Shown here in pieces: positions 1 through 12,923 of a stretch of DNA of 64,000 nucleotides. A program made the translations under genes and the position numbers. Below the pieces are notes generated by a model. The model saw nothing but the letters and a program-made list of their open reading frames with translations, was not told the DNA's origin and made no database searches. Position 1 is the first letter of the stretch. Every line of letters starts with the position of its first letter. Source of the DNA: Polytrichum commune (taxonomy: Eukaryota > Streptophyta > Polytrichopsida > Polytrichales > Polytrichaceae); contig OX485809.1 of assembly GCA_950295325.1 (NCBI GenBank), forward strand, positions 4,962,001 through 5,026,000. The letters are read 5' to 3'.

Positions 1-66
1 ATAACGAGCATTCATACAGAAAGTAGATATGCATTGTTTGGTTTGATCTTGATGCCGTTACACTTA

Positions 67-1648
67 CAATGACAAACAAAATTGAGTACTTTGTTCAAGA
101 AACCAACTTTGACAAACCATTACAGACAATGCAGATTTGTTTTTGCAAAGCTAAAAAATGAGTTAGAAAACAAATAGAGCTATGTATATATATGCAAAGT
201 TATACATCATATTGAAAACTAGATAATCTTCTACAATTTACAATCACCAACCACATACAAGTACTCATTATTGTTCAATCTACTTCTTTGAACTTCAATA
301 ATTTGTTCAATAGCCTTTAACAACCAATACAACAACAAATCCTTTGTGCATACTCTCATATAGTGCCATATAATCTTTTTCACTAAAAATAGAAAAAACA
401 ATGCACACACGCTCCCACAATTCTTCAATTCCTCATGGAGGTGTAGAAAACTCATTCAAACATCGTTTGAGAAGAGTCCAAAAATGCTCCATGGGATTCA
501 AATCTGGTGATTGAGCAGGCCACTGGAGAAATTGGAATGGCTACAATTTCAACCATTCTTGCACCCTCTTACTTGTGTGTCTGGATCATTATCCTATTGA
601 AACATAACATTGCTTGGAACCAAATTGTAGTGCCTGATTGTAAACCACAACAGGTTTTTCAAAATAAAGTTGTACACTTGTTGATCCATTATACCTTCAA
701 TTCTATGCCAAGCTCCAAGTCCAAAAGTTGTCATACAGCCCCAAATCGTGATATGTCCATCACCATGTTTCACTGTTTGTTGGAAATGGTGCAGTTGTAC
801 ATGCTCTCCATATGTTATCCAACACTAGGACCTACCATCAGAATTAAACACGTTTATCTTTGTCTCATCACTGAAAATAACGCGTTTCCAATCATGAACG
901 GTCCAATTTGCATACATGCGAGCAAACCTCACCCGTGCATGAACATGTCTTCTTGTCAACAACAATTTCTTCTGTTGCACATGTGCAATGAAACCTTCCC
1001 ATCGCAAAGCATGTCTCACAGTTACATCAGACACATTTTTACCTGATTCATTTCGAATTTTTGTTGCCACCTTTGATGCAACTCCCAAACGCCCTTCCGT
1101 AAGCAAGGTGACACATCTCCGCCTCTCTCTCGCAATTTGGTGTCATGGGCGCCCTCCTTTTTGCCTCTCAAGCTCCCCCGCGATCTCCTTTCTAAGCCCA
1201 CCCACCCAAGATTGACTTATCCCAATTGCATCCGCAACTCGTGTTTAATTGCCATTCCAAAGTTTCCGACGCTTCAAGCTTTTGCGACGCAGATGAACGA
1301 GGCGTACAAAAGCAATTGCACAAACGCTCACTAATACACAGTCTCCAATCGCAGAGCGTCACAATGCACGAACGATCTAACGAAATCGACCACAAATCAA
1401 TATGCAAATGAAAAATCGAAGATCGGTTGATGGCTCCAAACAAAACTGAGTCTATGAACCCTAGCCGCTTTGACACGGCTATTGTCAAAAACCCTAATTC
1501 TTTTTACATTTTATTTTTACATACATGAAATAGACTACTTTGTACACATACTTCGCTTAATCACTTTAATGATATCAAATTTCAATCGCCAGAGATTGCT
1601 TTGCGAAATTGAAGTTCTCACTCGAGTACTCAATTTCGTTTGTCACAA
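67..1648 (-). mobile_element. Full-length Tc1-type (DD34E) DNA transposon, degenerate
   Basis: The element is bounded by inverted repeats of about 21 bp: TGACAAACAAAATTGAGTAC at 70-89, and its complement (one mismatch) ending at 1645. Each end is flanked by TA (65-66 and 1649-1650), the target duplication of the Tc1/mariner superfamily. Its length of about 1.58 kb is the usual size for Tc1 elements. A broken transposase gene fills the interior on the minus strand. Plant mariner-like elements are usually DD39D, whereas the residues here fit DD34E. The element is dead because its gene carries several frameshifts and stops. Confidence 0.85.
231..1260 (-). pseudogene. Tc1-like transposase pseudogene
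   Basis: Read from about 1260 down to 231, three broken blocks follow the order of a Tc1 transposase. First comes a helix-turn-helix region ending near GRLGVASKVATKIRNESGKN (about 1100-1040). Next is the first catalytic Asp block, WKRVIFSDETKINVFNSDGR (about 890-830), then WGCMTTFG, then DNDP at about 590. The last block is QWPAQSPDLNPMEHF (about 525-480), which holds the final Glu. Counting from the second Asp to this Glu gives 34 residues if one frameshift is bridged, so DD34E. Stops interrupt the Q before DNDP and the segment after EWLKL, and reading-frame changes occur near 835, 580 and 1130. No functional protein can be made. Confidence 0.88.
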
Positions 1649-3189
1649 TATAACATATATATTTTTATATAATTCAAACCAAATATTAGATGACAATTTG
1701 TGTGGATTAGATAACGAACCGTAGTGCTCAAAGTGTCCGCGATAGACGCCTTCTTTTACCTCACCTTACCGTACCTGACAACAGGAAGCTTCTAGATCGT
1801 CACTCCACTACTCCTCCTCCCGGGAATTGAAATTGACCCCCTTTAGAGGTAAGTTCGTACACTGTGTGTACTGGGTGAGGAGCTCCTGTCAAAGTAAGTA
1901 ATGAATGAATTACCAGGGTAATAAGTTAGTGGTACCATAACTCCACCTCAAATTGACCCTGGCCCTGATGACCCTTCCCCCGCCCACCTGCTGCCAAGAG
2001 TGAAGTCCCATGCGTGAGGCTAGGGAAGGAAGGAGGCCTCTCTCTGCTTCACCTGGCCGTGAGTTAAGTGTGTGGCCAGGCTAGGCCACCCCCCAAAAGA
2101 AGGCCCAATAATGGTAGCCGGAGCCCTTTCTTCTGATAACCGCCGCCCCAATCTTATTAATATATAGAGAGAGTCCTCTAAAGCCATGAAGTTACACACA
2201 TGTCGTTCGGTTTTTTATAATATGGGATGTTGGGAGTAGGTCCGCTAGAGTAGAGGCGCCTTGACCAAACGTTCGTTCACCACCTCTGCTAGAGGTATAT
2301 TAGGGTGGTGCAATTTTTTCCCTATGTGTGGGAAGATAGAAACCAAGACGACGGTGATTTTGTTCCTTACGTTGAAAATACTATGAAATTTTGAAGGCGA
2401 AAGTTGGTGGGAGCACATCAGCGGTGGATGGAGTGTATCATGACCATTCATTTTGAGACGGATTTTTTGAGAGAGGAGTTATAGCCATTGAGGGAGTTCA
2501 ACGTGATGGAAAGAAAAGAAAAGAAAAGAAGTTAACAGAGCTAAGTTCCTTGAAGAGGCCACTGACAATACTCAAGTCTATCAGTATCAGGTGTAGGTCG
2601 ATCTATGCTATGAATATGGGTTGGGAGATAATCTTAAATCAAGAAATTCAATATATATATTGAAAAATTATTTATTTTGGGGGAAGGGAAGGGGGGGGGG
2701 GTGTTAAACACCGGGATGTCAATTTTCGAGCATGTAAAGAACCGCTCCATTCTCACACTTGTAACCACACGTATGCGAAATTGGCTTAAGTTGTTGGAGA
2801 ATAGGTCCGCCTACCTTTAAACATAGCTCACGTTCAACGAAGCTTCTCCTAAGGCCCCCGAGGTCTTTATGAGTTGTTATTCACATTGCCATGTTTCCGA
2901 TTTATTAAAATCGGGCCAGCTTGCCTGCCCCTAGCCTGCCCCAGGGCTGCCCGCCCCCACAATCACAATCCGCAGCAGGCCAGATTATGTCAATGGGGAA
3001 GAGGCACTCCTCTGAACCACCTGGGTGAGGGGCAACTGGGGGCAGGTGCCATCTGGGCCATTAAAAAAACATTTCTTATCTCTTATAGTATTATGACAAA
3101 CTCCTTCCACACCCGTCATATGACATAAAAACAACTCCAGAATTTTATACATCAATATTATCACACTAATTAGTGTATACAATGATATA

Positions 3190-3470
3190 AAGTATTTTAT
3201 GCCACTATGGTAACTTTTTTCTAGTCACACTTCTTATGAATACGTTTCACAGGCAACCCAACTCACTTTCAGTTCATCCAAATGTCAGCTATTGAAACAA
3301 AAGTGTGAATCTATAATGCCTTGGAAATTTTACAAGAAATGACCAAAAAGGTTGGGATTACATTTAGTGTTGGTGACACTACACAGGCGGTTTACAATTA
3401 GTATTGAGCAGGACAAATAGAATTGGTGGCACTAAATACAATATTTAATAGTGTATTATTCATTACCACC
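3190..3470. repeat. Dispersed repeat, copy at 25925-26300
   Basis: The segment containing CATTTAGTGTTGGTGACACT and the following GTATTGAGCA motif is found again in the same orientation at 26205-26300. The upstream portion (GCCACTATGGTAAC) also matches near 25960. The better copy shows TATTTAGTGTC-like sequence at both ends in inverted orientation, suggesting a small DNA transposon. No coding capacity is visible. Confidence 0.55.
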
Positions 3471-5144
3471 ATATGAGTCCTAGCTGGTAATTATCGTGTG
3501 TTGATGAAAGAATCATGCGAATCTATCATTGTAGTAGATTTGCAGAGTTTCCAATGACGCATGACAACTTGCCTAAGTCTCATATGCTTGTTGTGGCTTT
3601 ACATTGATATTTTGGTGATATTCACCTCGTGGCACAACTCAACTACTGCATTTATTTCTTGAGGTTGTGTTCAAGTGGACATGTAGAGTTTGGACAAAAC
3701 GAAGTCACTTGAAGAGGAATGATTGGTGACTCATAGATATATAATATATATATATATCTATAATATATATGTACACTCCTTTTTACTTATATACATTATT
3801 ACTTTTATTTGAGACAAAGGACGTAATTGTTGCATTGCCAAAAACATCCAAAGTCACTGGGACTTGAAACATAAAAAGGGGTAGTGCTCTGAAGTGGACA
3901 TGTGCCACAAGTTGAAAATATTTTCTCCTTATACAGGTAACATGACTAATCCTTCCATAATATTGTTCCATATATTTTAGATCAATGGAAAATTTCTATG
4001 ATGCTATGCATCAACATTTCCATAAATATTCACCTCATGGACAACTCATGTTGTACTTATTCTTGATACTACATGAATCGCACTCCCTTACCATTGTTTC
4101 TCTTGCATTGGATGGTTTTAAAATCTACTACAATAGTAGATATCCAATCCGTATTCATAGATTTCACACTTGTTTAGTGGAAGAGCCCAAGGGTAAGGAA
4201 CCCTGATTCCGGTTGTGTGAATTTGTTCTCATGTGTGTGGACATAAAGAAGGCACTTGAAGAAGAATGAATCATGATTTATAAGGTATGTGGCCTTGTTG
4301 TGGGTACTCGTTCTAATACCACATACATTTTATATGTTTTGTTGGATTGGATTGGGATTTGTCTCAACATGGTAACATCGCAAATCACGGATATTGTTGA
4401 TTCAAGTTTCAGATTAAGAGTTGACATGCCAAATCTATAAGAGGTCGTCCAGGTGAAGATTTCCTTTCTCTATAAGTAATCACATAGACTCTCCCAATTG
4501 TGATCATGTAAAAATCATTGAATGGCAACAATGTCTACTTTGTGAGTGCAAAGTCCAATCTCATTTTGACACGCGTATTTTAAGTATCCATTTTGAAATG
4601 TCAAACTCACCATATACCAATTGAATACCTATAGGTGTTCATTAAGAACAGTGACCACATAAGGCCCACAACCTTAGCAGTATTGGCACGAGTGTTTGGA
4701 AGTGGCAATGAAAATTGGAGCCATGATGGTTTGGAAATATTTTTCCTAAGAGTATCTAATCCACTCATGGAGCCATAGACAAATCAATACCATGATTTTT
4801 TTGGGGCTCTTTGAAAGCAAGACCATATGCTATGTCCCACCTTCAAAGTCCATATACCTATGTCCAAATTCCATGCCCACCAATTATGATATAGAGGCTC
4901 CTTTCTCAAGAGCCCTTCAATGCGCCATACTTGATGAACCAAGAGAGGGCCTCTATGGTATAATTGGTGGATAGTGAGACTTTTTTAGATACATGTGGGT
5001 GGGACGTACCATGCTAGTTGCCTTAAATGATCTAAATGCCAATGGCACTGTGGCTCCATGAGTGAAGGATCACTCTAAGACATATCCTTCAGGAGTCCAT
5101 GTCAATATAATGGATATTTACACTTCGATATTCCTAGGGTATTT

Positions 5145-5480
5145 ATCGTTGATAGACTGGTACCGTCTTTTATGATACCATTTTTGTATCAATAATGAGG
5201 GTTTCATATTTCTTTGGTGCTAGTATGGTGTGGGCATTTGATGGTATTTTTGTTTCGATACCATTTGGGTCTATATAACATGCAAGAACATTCATATCCG
5301 AGTAAGTTTGCCCTAATATCAACATGGTTTAGAATGGTATTGACCTAAATAAAATTAATGCAAGTACACAAAGAATCTCTCACCTTGACATACCCACCAA
5401 TCAATAGTACAATTTTGATACACATGGGTACGTTTTTTAATCGATTACTTTTCCTATTAGGTCATGTATGTTTGAGTGGT
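5145..5480. repeat. Foldback-element arm (half copy)
   Basis: This segment matches one arm of the foldback element in CENH3 intron 2 (45312-46044). The shared order is GACTGGTACCGTCTTTT, GATACCAT, the ATGCAAGAACATTCATA block, TAGAATGGT, and the CTCACCTTGACATACCCACC block. The second arm is missing. Other family members lie at 24400-24730 and 58795-59135. Confidence 0.65.
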
Positions 5481-5969
5481 ATGTGGTTTGGTATGACTTC
5501 TCGAATAAATACCAAAAAGACATTTGTTTTAAAAGAGATTGGTCCATGTGCTCAAAATAATAGTCATTATGGGCTCATTACTCAACATAAGTAGGCATGC
5601 CTATATGACCAAATAATGAGCACAAACATCTGCACTATGATAATATAATTTATTTTTTTATACGAGCTCCAAAATTTAAGAGAAAAGTACCTACGGCATC
5701 AATTGGGAGGTTTGTTAACCACCTTGTATTATACTAATCACATCTTTTATATCCCATGAGAAGCGGGCTACTTGGAAAAACCTTCATATACCATTTAAGA
5801 GATGTCTACCTTATTTACCAATCCAACCATTGGTATTTGCCTTATGACATTGCAACTCATACATTTTAGGCTTGGTATTCAACTGCGTCCATGTGAACTC
5901 ATCCATCATGGATAAAGGGGCTCTAGTAAGAGCAAGTCCTTTACAAGATCGAGGGCTAATTCATTCCAA

Positions 5970-6210
5970 CTAGACTCCACTACACCATTTATGATATTTT
6001 AGTGTCACATGCATAACAATGTCACTTACCCTATTTTGAGGCATATCCTAGGTTACATTGATGATCAACAACTTCATCATAATTGGCACCTCATGACACT
6101 TGGCATTCAAGTGCACTTACTAATATCTTGACATGAGCATGTTTAATAATGTTATGAGGTGGATGCTTATGTTACACAATGGCCAACAAGTTTACTAAAG
6201 TATTCACAAT
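5970..6210. repeat. Dispersed repeat, inverted copy at 24195-24400
   Basis: The stretch with GATGATCAACAACTTCATCA and CTAATATCTTGACATGAGCA has its reverse complement at about 24200-24380 (for example TGAAGTTGTTGATCATTAGT). The two copies are diverged by substitutions and small indels. No ORF or clear ends are visible. Confidence 0.5.
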
Positions 6211-6860
6211 TGACACTTGCCTCTAGTATGCTCAAGAATGTCTTCCTCTTGCCTACTAAAGTAGATATTTCCACACTTAACGAAGTTACTTGCGTTGACG
6301 AATGGAATCATACATGCAATTAACAAGCGTGACACTTTGAAACCTCTACGCATCTAGTTTCCAGGCCCTTCGCAAATAGTGTACATGACACTAAACACCG
6401 CAAACAACACTGACTAATTCGGGGTCTCCGATGCCAATTCTGAAGCCAAATAACCTTAAAATAGTCGTTTCTGAACACATAAAGTGGTTTCGTTGCGTTT
6501 ACACCTTTCACCTTTCACCTTGCCGATGAACGAGTTTACATAGACACCACGAACCCCTAGCCCTGCATTTATGTCATGAGGTCGCTCGGAGGTAGGTGAA
6601 CAGACCTGAAGGAAAGGAAAGGAAAGGCACTTGAGTGGGAATGATCGGTGACTTGTAACCTGTAAGGTTTGTATATGTCGAATTTATGGTGCATGGACAA
6701 GCCGAATGTTGACAAGATTGGAGTCATGGGGCATCATCATAAGCCATGCATGCAGGCCCCTTGTAAAAACATGCATTGTTCCTATATGACAGCCTTCCAG
6801 AATGGGGCCAGATGGGTGGAAATCTACACATGATTCAAATATTGCCACAATTCAAATATT

Positions 6861-7264
6861 GCAATATCATACACATTTCACAATATATCTTATGAGCAAA
6901 TGACGTTTGTTTATTGTGCTTATTTAGTTTTGTCCGTCCTTGTGTTGGTTCATGGTGGTTGTAGGGTGTTGTAGCTTCCTAGTTTTCTGATGGGTGTCTA
7001 CTTGTGGGAGTTTGTCGTTGCAGTATGTGAATTCAAAGATTTAGTATATTGATGGTTGGGTGGCAATATCATACACATTTCACAATATATCTTATGAGCA
7101 AATGATGTTTGTTTGTTGTGCTTATTTAGTTTTGTCCATCCTTGTGTTGGTTCATAGTGGTTGTAGGGTGTCGTCGCTTCCTAGTTTTCTGATAGGTGTC
7201 TACTTGTGGGAATTTGTCGTTGCAGTATGTGAATTCAAAGATTTTGTATATAGATGGTTGGGTA
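6861..7264. repeat. Two-copy tandem duplication, 202 bp
   Basis: GCAATATCATACACATTTCA starts at 6861 and again at 7063. The whole 202-bp unit follows both times with only a handful of differences, so the duplication is recent. It breaks no recognisable gene. Confidence 0.85.
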
Positions 7265-7329
7265 TGGCGTTGGGTGTTGTGCATAACATATGTAGCAACG
7301 ATCGGGGAGATTTTTGGACATAGTTGGTT

Positions 7330-7525
7330 GAGATCCTAGTGTTTGCAAGTCCAACCGCTTACATGTTGACATCCTTCAGTTATCCTCTATTAGATTGGGG
7401 CATATTCTATAGATTCCTATGAAATGATCGATAATTTTCCTGCAGTCTTGAACTTCAACTGGTTATTTCTCAAACTCAACCGGTTCATCTGTAACTAACT
7501 GTCGGTTCTCGCCGATCATAGATAC
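7330..7525. repeat. CCGGTT-family repeat, five copies in the window
   Basis: The unit contains CTTGAACTTCAACTGGTTAT, CAAACTCAACCGGTTCAT and a terminal CGGTTCTCGCCGATCATA. Relatives lie at about 9700-9925, 11190-11420 (reverse), 15405-15560 and 52130-52350. In the 52 kb copy, GATCGGGGAGATTTTTGGG begins the unit and CGGTTCTCCCCAATCATAG ends it. These are imperfect inverted ends, which suggests a MITE. Confidence 0.6.
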
Positions 7526-7591
7526 GTAGTATGCATGCACATAGTCAGGGCAACAATAATATTCACATCAACACATCACAAGTACATTGTG

Positions 7592-7823
7592 TTGTCTAAT
7601 TAGTGTGGGTTTACCATTTGGAGTTACATGTTGCTATAACTTTATATTGATGTTATTGTACAACTTACATATTCACTTGTAACTTGTAACTTGTTTACGG
7701 TATATCATATTCTTAAGCGTGCATGCTAACCACTTGTGTTATTTGGGTAAACAATGATACTTTCATGAAAATGTTATAGCAATGTGTAATAGCTCCAAAT
7801 GGTGACCCACACTAATTAGACAA
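7592..7823. mobile_element. MITE with TTGTCTAATTAGTGTGGG ends
   Basis: Left end TTGTCTAATTAGTGTGGGTT is mirrored at the right end as CCCACACTAATTAGACAA. The inverted repeat extends about 35 bp, through the ACCATTTGGAG block. The element is 232 bp with no ORF. The same terminus recurs at 21916, 23400 and, more diverged, at 32767. Confidence 0.75.
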
Positions 7824-8239
7824 AACCGTGTACTTGGGGCTGCATTTATATCTTGAATTCGAACTTGGCTCTCAAGTGGGTGGACAGAAAGGAAAAAAAG
7901 GAGCACTTGAAGAATGATTGATCAGGGTGCCAACTTGTAGTATTGAAACGGTGTTGACGTAAGTACTACATGCACATGTAAGAGCTATGAATTTATGAGG
8001 GTGCACGAACAACTTGTTGAATGTTGACAAGATGGCAATAAAGTAGAATAAAGAGAGGGTATTGTTAAGTCGGCCACGGAGATGCATCGTGCGGTCATAT
8101 GATTCGTCAATGATTCTTCAATGCACACGTGAAGAGGAGCAAGGTATCAGCTTTGTGATTGATTCACTTGGCCAACTTGGATGACGAGTCACAGCCTAGT
8201 CGACAACTTACATATTGACTGTGGTCATTGAAACCAATG

Positions 8240-8720
8240 TGTGGTCAACTTGACAACCACCTAGAGATAAATTGTCTTGCTACCCTGGGGATGGACTCTT
8301 CACACAACATACAAACTAACGAGAGTGTAAGAAGGGATATCATTTGAGGCATTGACGTACATAGAATATGTGAGGGAGCAATATTCGTTTTTTTCTTTCT
8401 ATTGTGTACATTTAGAAAGGTTGGTAATTTTTTTGAAGTACGATTAGATGTATAAAAAAAGGCCCTAAGGTTTAGAGGAAAAGTTGACAATAGATCCGTT
8501 AGTTTCATCCAATTCACGTTTTCATTCATTGTTCTCATTTGTTTCTAATCCTCAATGACAATCTTGTCGATTCTTGACAGGGTTTGTAATTTGCATTTTG
8601 CATTAATTTTGCCACTTTCATTTTTTTTGTAAATTACAAACTCTAGGCTCTTGGAGCACTCATGGGCTCCCTTGAGTTTTGCTCTTTAGATCGTGGCTAA
8701 GTTATTGCGCTCTTGTCTTT
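8240..8720. repeat. Dispersed repeat, copy at 26950-27345
   Basis: The order GAGTGTAAGAAGGG, CATTTGAGGCATT, AGGTTTAGAGGAAAA, TTGACAATAGAT and GGAGCACTCATGGG is found again in the same orientation at 26950-27310. Divergence is moderate. This may be an old LTR or a long non-autonomous element. No coding motif is seen in either copy. Confidence 0.55.
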
Positions 8721-9523
8721 GTTTGTTTGATGCAATCGCTAAGTTGCATGCTATGGATGAAAAAACCTTCAATGACTTTCTCATTGAAACATGAAAGTGG
8801 ACTTCGTAAGTAATAAAAGCCTATCCAATTCAAGCTTTTTATTCTGTATATGTAGTGGAGACATTTATCACACTAAATTGAAAAACAAAACTTAGTATAA
8901 ATACATGAGTGCATATATTCTCGCATGTTGCTAGTATGTATACATTTAGTCTTCTACATAAACTTTTCATATATAGGGGGTCGTATTTTATAGTGGCCCC
9001 CACACGTCATTTATGCTTCCAACGAAGACCCCCCCCCCCAAGCTTGCTACAATTTACCTCACCCCCACCTTTTGCATGCATGACCCAACCTCGATCTACC
9101 TTCTGAACTATTTTGAAAAACCACCTCTTGGAGCTAGGCCTACCACAAAACTAGGTTACCATGGCACTCCAAAAACACACAACCGTTGATAATAGTAGTT
9201 CATTATGCATAGGGACCCCGCATGAATGGAAATCCATTGAAATAGCATTTGGTTGAGGGCCCAGTCACATATGACTTCACACAACATGATTTCGGAGGTG
9301 TCTTGAGAAGGCATTTGGACTCTTTCTTTTGGACTCTCACAATTTCTTGGTCACGGCTCTTGGCTCATGTGTGAAGTGGCCCTACAAATCTATGGTGCAC
9401 GGCCAACTTGTCCAAATGTTAAGACAAGATGGCAATAAGCTAGAATAAAGAGCAACTGTTACTGTTATCTACTACAATCTGCATGGATGGCCTGGCCTCA
9501 ATCTACTGCAAATACGAGCATAG

Positions 9524-9524
<1 letters not shown>

Positions 9525-9564
<40 letters not shown>

Positions 9565-9575
9565 CACACACACAC
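9525..9575. repeat. (TA)n/(CA)n microsatellite
   Basis: About 34 bases of alternating TA are followed by a short alternating CA run. This is simple sequence with no other signal. Confidence 0.95.
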
Positions 9576-9925
9576 AGATCTTCTTGCAATTGCTCCATGA
9601 TTGCAAGCTTTTAGTATTGGACTTGACTCCTCATGGATCCCTGCCAACATGCATCATGACAACCTAACTTCAGTATGTACAATTTTACTCCTCCTGGCAG
9701 GAGTGTACGAGGAGATTTGGGAGCATTATCGGTCAAAACCCTTGTGTTTTCCAAGTCCAACCGGTTTACATGTTATTGTGAACTTCAGTTTCGTTCCTTT
9801 ACCTATTTGAGGAATATTCCATAGATTCCTCTAAATTGATGGGTTGTTTTCCTGTGGTCTTGAACTTCAAGCGGTTATTTGTCAAACTCAACCGGTTCAT
9901 ATGTAAGTAAGTAGCAGTCGGTTGA

Positions 9926-12502
9926 CCCTAAACTACTGAATGATAGTGGAAAGGTACCCAAATCGAACGGAGTGGTTGGCAGTTAGATTCCTGGCCGTGA
10001 AATCGTCTATCTACTTGACGGAAACTAGCCAAGTGGTAAAGCACCTCCTGTGCTCCAAAATTTAAAATGCAGCAACCAGTTCTCCCTGTTTATTGTTCTT
10101 TGGCGCATAAGTTAGTACTAAATGTAAGCGGTCTTTGAAGCAGCACCCCCAAGCTTTTTGTTGATCTTGGGTTTCTTGCCAACTTTGGATTTTTGTTTCC
10201 AAGTTGATTTAGGCTAGCAAATGGGTTAGAATCATGGTTGTTAGGAAATAATTAAAAATTTGTGTATGTTTTTTTGTGACTGTTATAAATCGTCAAAGCA
10301 GATTGTAATATTTGGGGGGGGGGGGGGAATTGGGGTTCCTTCACTAATATTGGATTGTTAGATGAAAACCACCTCAAAATCAATTTTAGTGCGTGTCAAT
10401 AGTCTTCTTTGGAATGATGATGTTGTTCACCTTTTGCGGAACAACTCTTACACCGCCTTGTTAAGCAGGTAGATCCTAGATTAGCCACTAGGATTGGCCA
10501 AAGTTAGCGCTCTTCTTAAACCGCTCTTGTGTCCTTCTCACACTGACACTATAAATAATCAAAGTAGTGTCATTTTGTACTTAATGCCGCATATGATTAG
10601 TGGCTTCTAAGAAGGACTCTTTGATGCACTTACGTTGCACATAACTCTAAGGCAGAAACGTCCAATTCAGTTGTTGACCCCACATTAGACACCTTCTTTC
10701 TCCTGAAGTAGACAACTACATACTTTGACATGAACATTTATCGTATTATCCTAGACACTGAAAAACGTAACTCATTGTTTGAAAAAGACAAATATGTCAA
10801 CAATCGACGATATCCACTTTAGAGGTGACCTATGTGTCTAGAAAATGGCACATGAGGTTTGTGACTTTGAACATTTCTATACAAATTAGATATGCTCTGA
10901 ATCGTATGATCTTGATGTCATTGTGCTCATAAGACAATTACTAATCCAAATAAAATATTGGAATAGTTTGTCTCGGTTGGGTAAGAAACCATATACGTGC
11001 TCAAAGTGTCCACGATAAGATAGGCGTCTCTAACTTATTACCAGCCCATCTTTATTGACGAAGATCTGCTGCATGAGGAGTAAAACCCTGGCTTGAATTT
11101 GAATTACACATGTCTCATGTGAATATGTGATCACATCATCACATCCCTTGGCCACTTGATAGATTATATCCTAAATTATGGTGAAATTTTGGATGGCAAT
11201 GAAAGGGGAGAACCGGCTATTAGTTACAGACGGACCGGTTAAGTTTGAGAAATAACCGGTTCAAGTCCAAGACTTTAGGAACATTACCGGTCATTTTAGA
11301 GGAATCTATGGAATATACCCTCAAATTAACGAGGACGGCCGAAAGATGCCAACATGTAATGGGTTGGACTTGGAAACACTAGGATCTTGATTGATTATGC
11401 TCAAAAATCGTCCCAAACACTGACCTATATGTATGTTGCATTCATGCGTAGAGCCATGAAAGTAAAATTGTCTTGATACCGGTTCTTTGCAATATTAGAG
11501 GCCCTATTAAGGGCACTTCCAAGTTCCAACTATGCGGATAATTTTGTGGTTGGATCGGGTCATATTGGGGATTATCTCATCCAATTAACGATTATGAATC
11601 ACAATGATTGTCACTTCAAGTTTGCAATCGGAGTTGGGATGCAAAAGTTTTAAGAGATCAATGTGATGTTTATCTTATTTTGAAGATTGACCACATACAT
11701 CTTCCGATTTTGTTAAGTATTGAAGTAGTAGGGAGCCCCCTACTTAACATTACTCAACGACGTGGGCCCTCAGAATAGAAGTGTGGGATGTTGGGCGCTC
11801 AGTTTGAATCTGAGTCTCCTTGCGTAGCTTTTCGAGCATCTGATTGTTATATTATGAGGGCCCATGGAACAAGAGTTGAACGTTTAGTAATGTTATGGAA
11901 TCAAGATCGCATTAGATCCAATCTCCTCCTCTTGTGTGGTTGGTAACATTCTTCCTACCGAGCAGTCTTGGAGTATTGAATATGCCCATGTCTAAGTTAC
12001 CTATAAATTCTAAGCTATGTAGCTCTATTGTCCAACTCCACAGTTGATTTTGGCTAGTAATCATCTCAAATGAGAATTGTCTCATCTAGTTAGCAATTGT
12101 GAAGATTCAGCAAGATTTTCATTTTATGTGTTGAAATTTGTAGTTGTGATGCAAAACTTAAAATTGAACAACTAACCACAATCACTATATTCGGTAATTG
12201 GAGATTTTTTTATGATTTTGAGACTATTTAAGGACATGGTTTTCAAATAAAGAACAAGAACAACACAAAAATATACTCGATGTGACTTCATAAAGCAATT
12301 TGTGTGGGTAGCACTAACCAATTTGGCACAAATACATGTCATCATATTAAGAAATTGGACAAGATATTAACCCATTTGCATTTATTTTGAGACTTTCCAA
12401 AGTCTCTGATTAACGAATATAGTGATCACATAAGTTCTCCCCAATTTGTTAAGTACTAAAAAGGTATTGAACGTAGAATGATGTCTATAACTTGAGCACA
12501 TA
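9926..12502. other. Gene-free stretch
   Basis: No gene is supported. The contents are a G-homopolymer at 10314-10327, a short segment around 10995-11020 (GTGCTCAAAGTGTCCACGAT) that also occurs at 1722-1745, and the reverse CCGGTT-family copy at 11190-11420. Reading frames are all short and motif-free. Confidence 0.6.
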
Positions 12503-12923
12503 AGGTAGAAACACCATAACCCGTTAACCACCCTCTAGCCGTGCACTAGACCTCTGTCATAATGGTGAAGTGCCATTTCTAAAACCGAACATGGCTTAGT
12601 GGCAACTTCAATGCGTGTTCACTTAGTGTAGCCAATGGGAGTCAAGTGTTAATGTACTCATGAGGTAACCGATTTAGGCGGTGTTATGTATGGAAATGCG
12701 GATTACCGTGTTTGGTGTAGGGAGAATCTAGTGAACGAGTAGGGGTTTGGACAACTTTCCACTTTGAAAAGTTGTAGAATTTTTTTTACAAGGAGTAAAA
12801 ATATGAAACAACTTGCATTCTTCATGAATCCTTCTCGTCTATCTTGGAAAATTATCTCATGATTGTCAGACCATATCTTCAATGCGAATCACCTTATTTT
12901 CACGGGTTATGGCATTTCTACCT
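12503..12923 (+). mobile_element. AGGTAGAAA MITE, copy 1
   Basis: The element begins AGGTAGAAACACCATAACCC and ends with the complement-type GGGTTATGGCATTTCTACCT. TA lies directly outside both ends (12501-12502 and 12924-12925), so it belongs to the TA-targeting Tc1/mariner or Stowaway-like group. It is 421 bp long with no coding capacity. Sister copies are at 14329-14774 and, inverted, at 15841-16264. Confidence 0.85.

Larger units (their letters stand above)
1649..6860. other. Gene-free repeat-rich stretch
   Basis: I see no host gene here. The open frames are short and lack family motifs or consistent splice signals. The contents are fragments of dispersed repeats: a block at 3190-3470 recurs at 25925-26300, a half foldback element lies at 5145-5480, and 5970-6210 recurs inverted near 24195-24400. 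A G-homopolymer lies at 2691-2701. A GC-rich block at about 2895-3068 has loosely inverted ends (GGGCCAGCTTGCCTGCCCC against the complement of CAGGTGCCATCTGGGCC) and may be another small element. Confidence 0.6.

Noticed and set aside
507-1046. 179-codon open frame on the plus strand
   Set aside because: It is the antisense of the Tc1-like transposase pseudogene, whose minus-strand motifs explain the sequence.
10025-10085. TAGCCAAGTGGTAAAGCACC resembles a tRNA/SINE A-box
   Set aside because: No matching B-box (GGTTCGANTCC type) at the right distance and no cloverleaf; too weak for a tRNA or SINE call.
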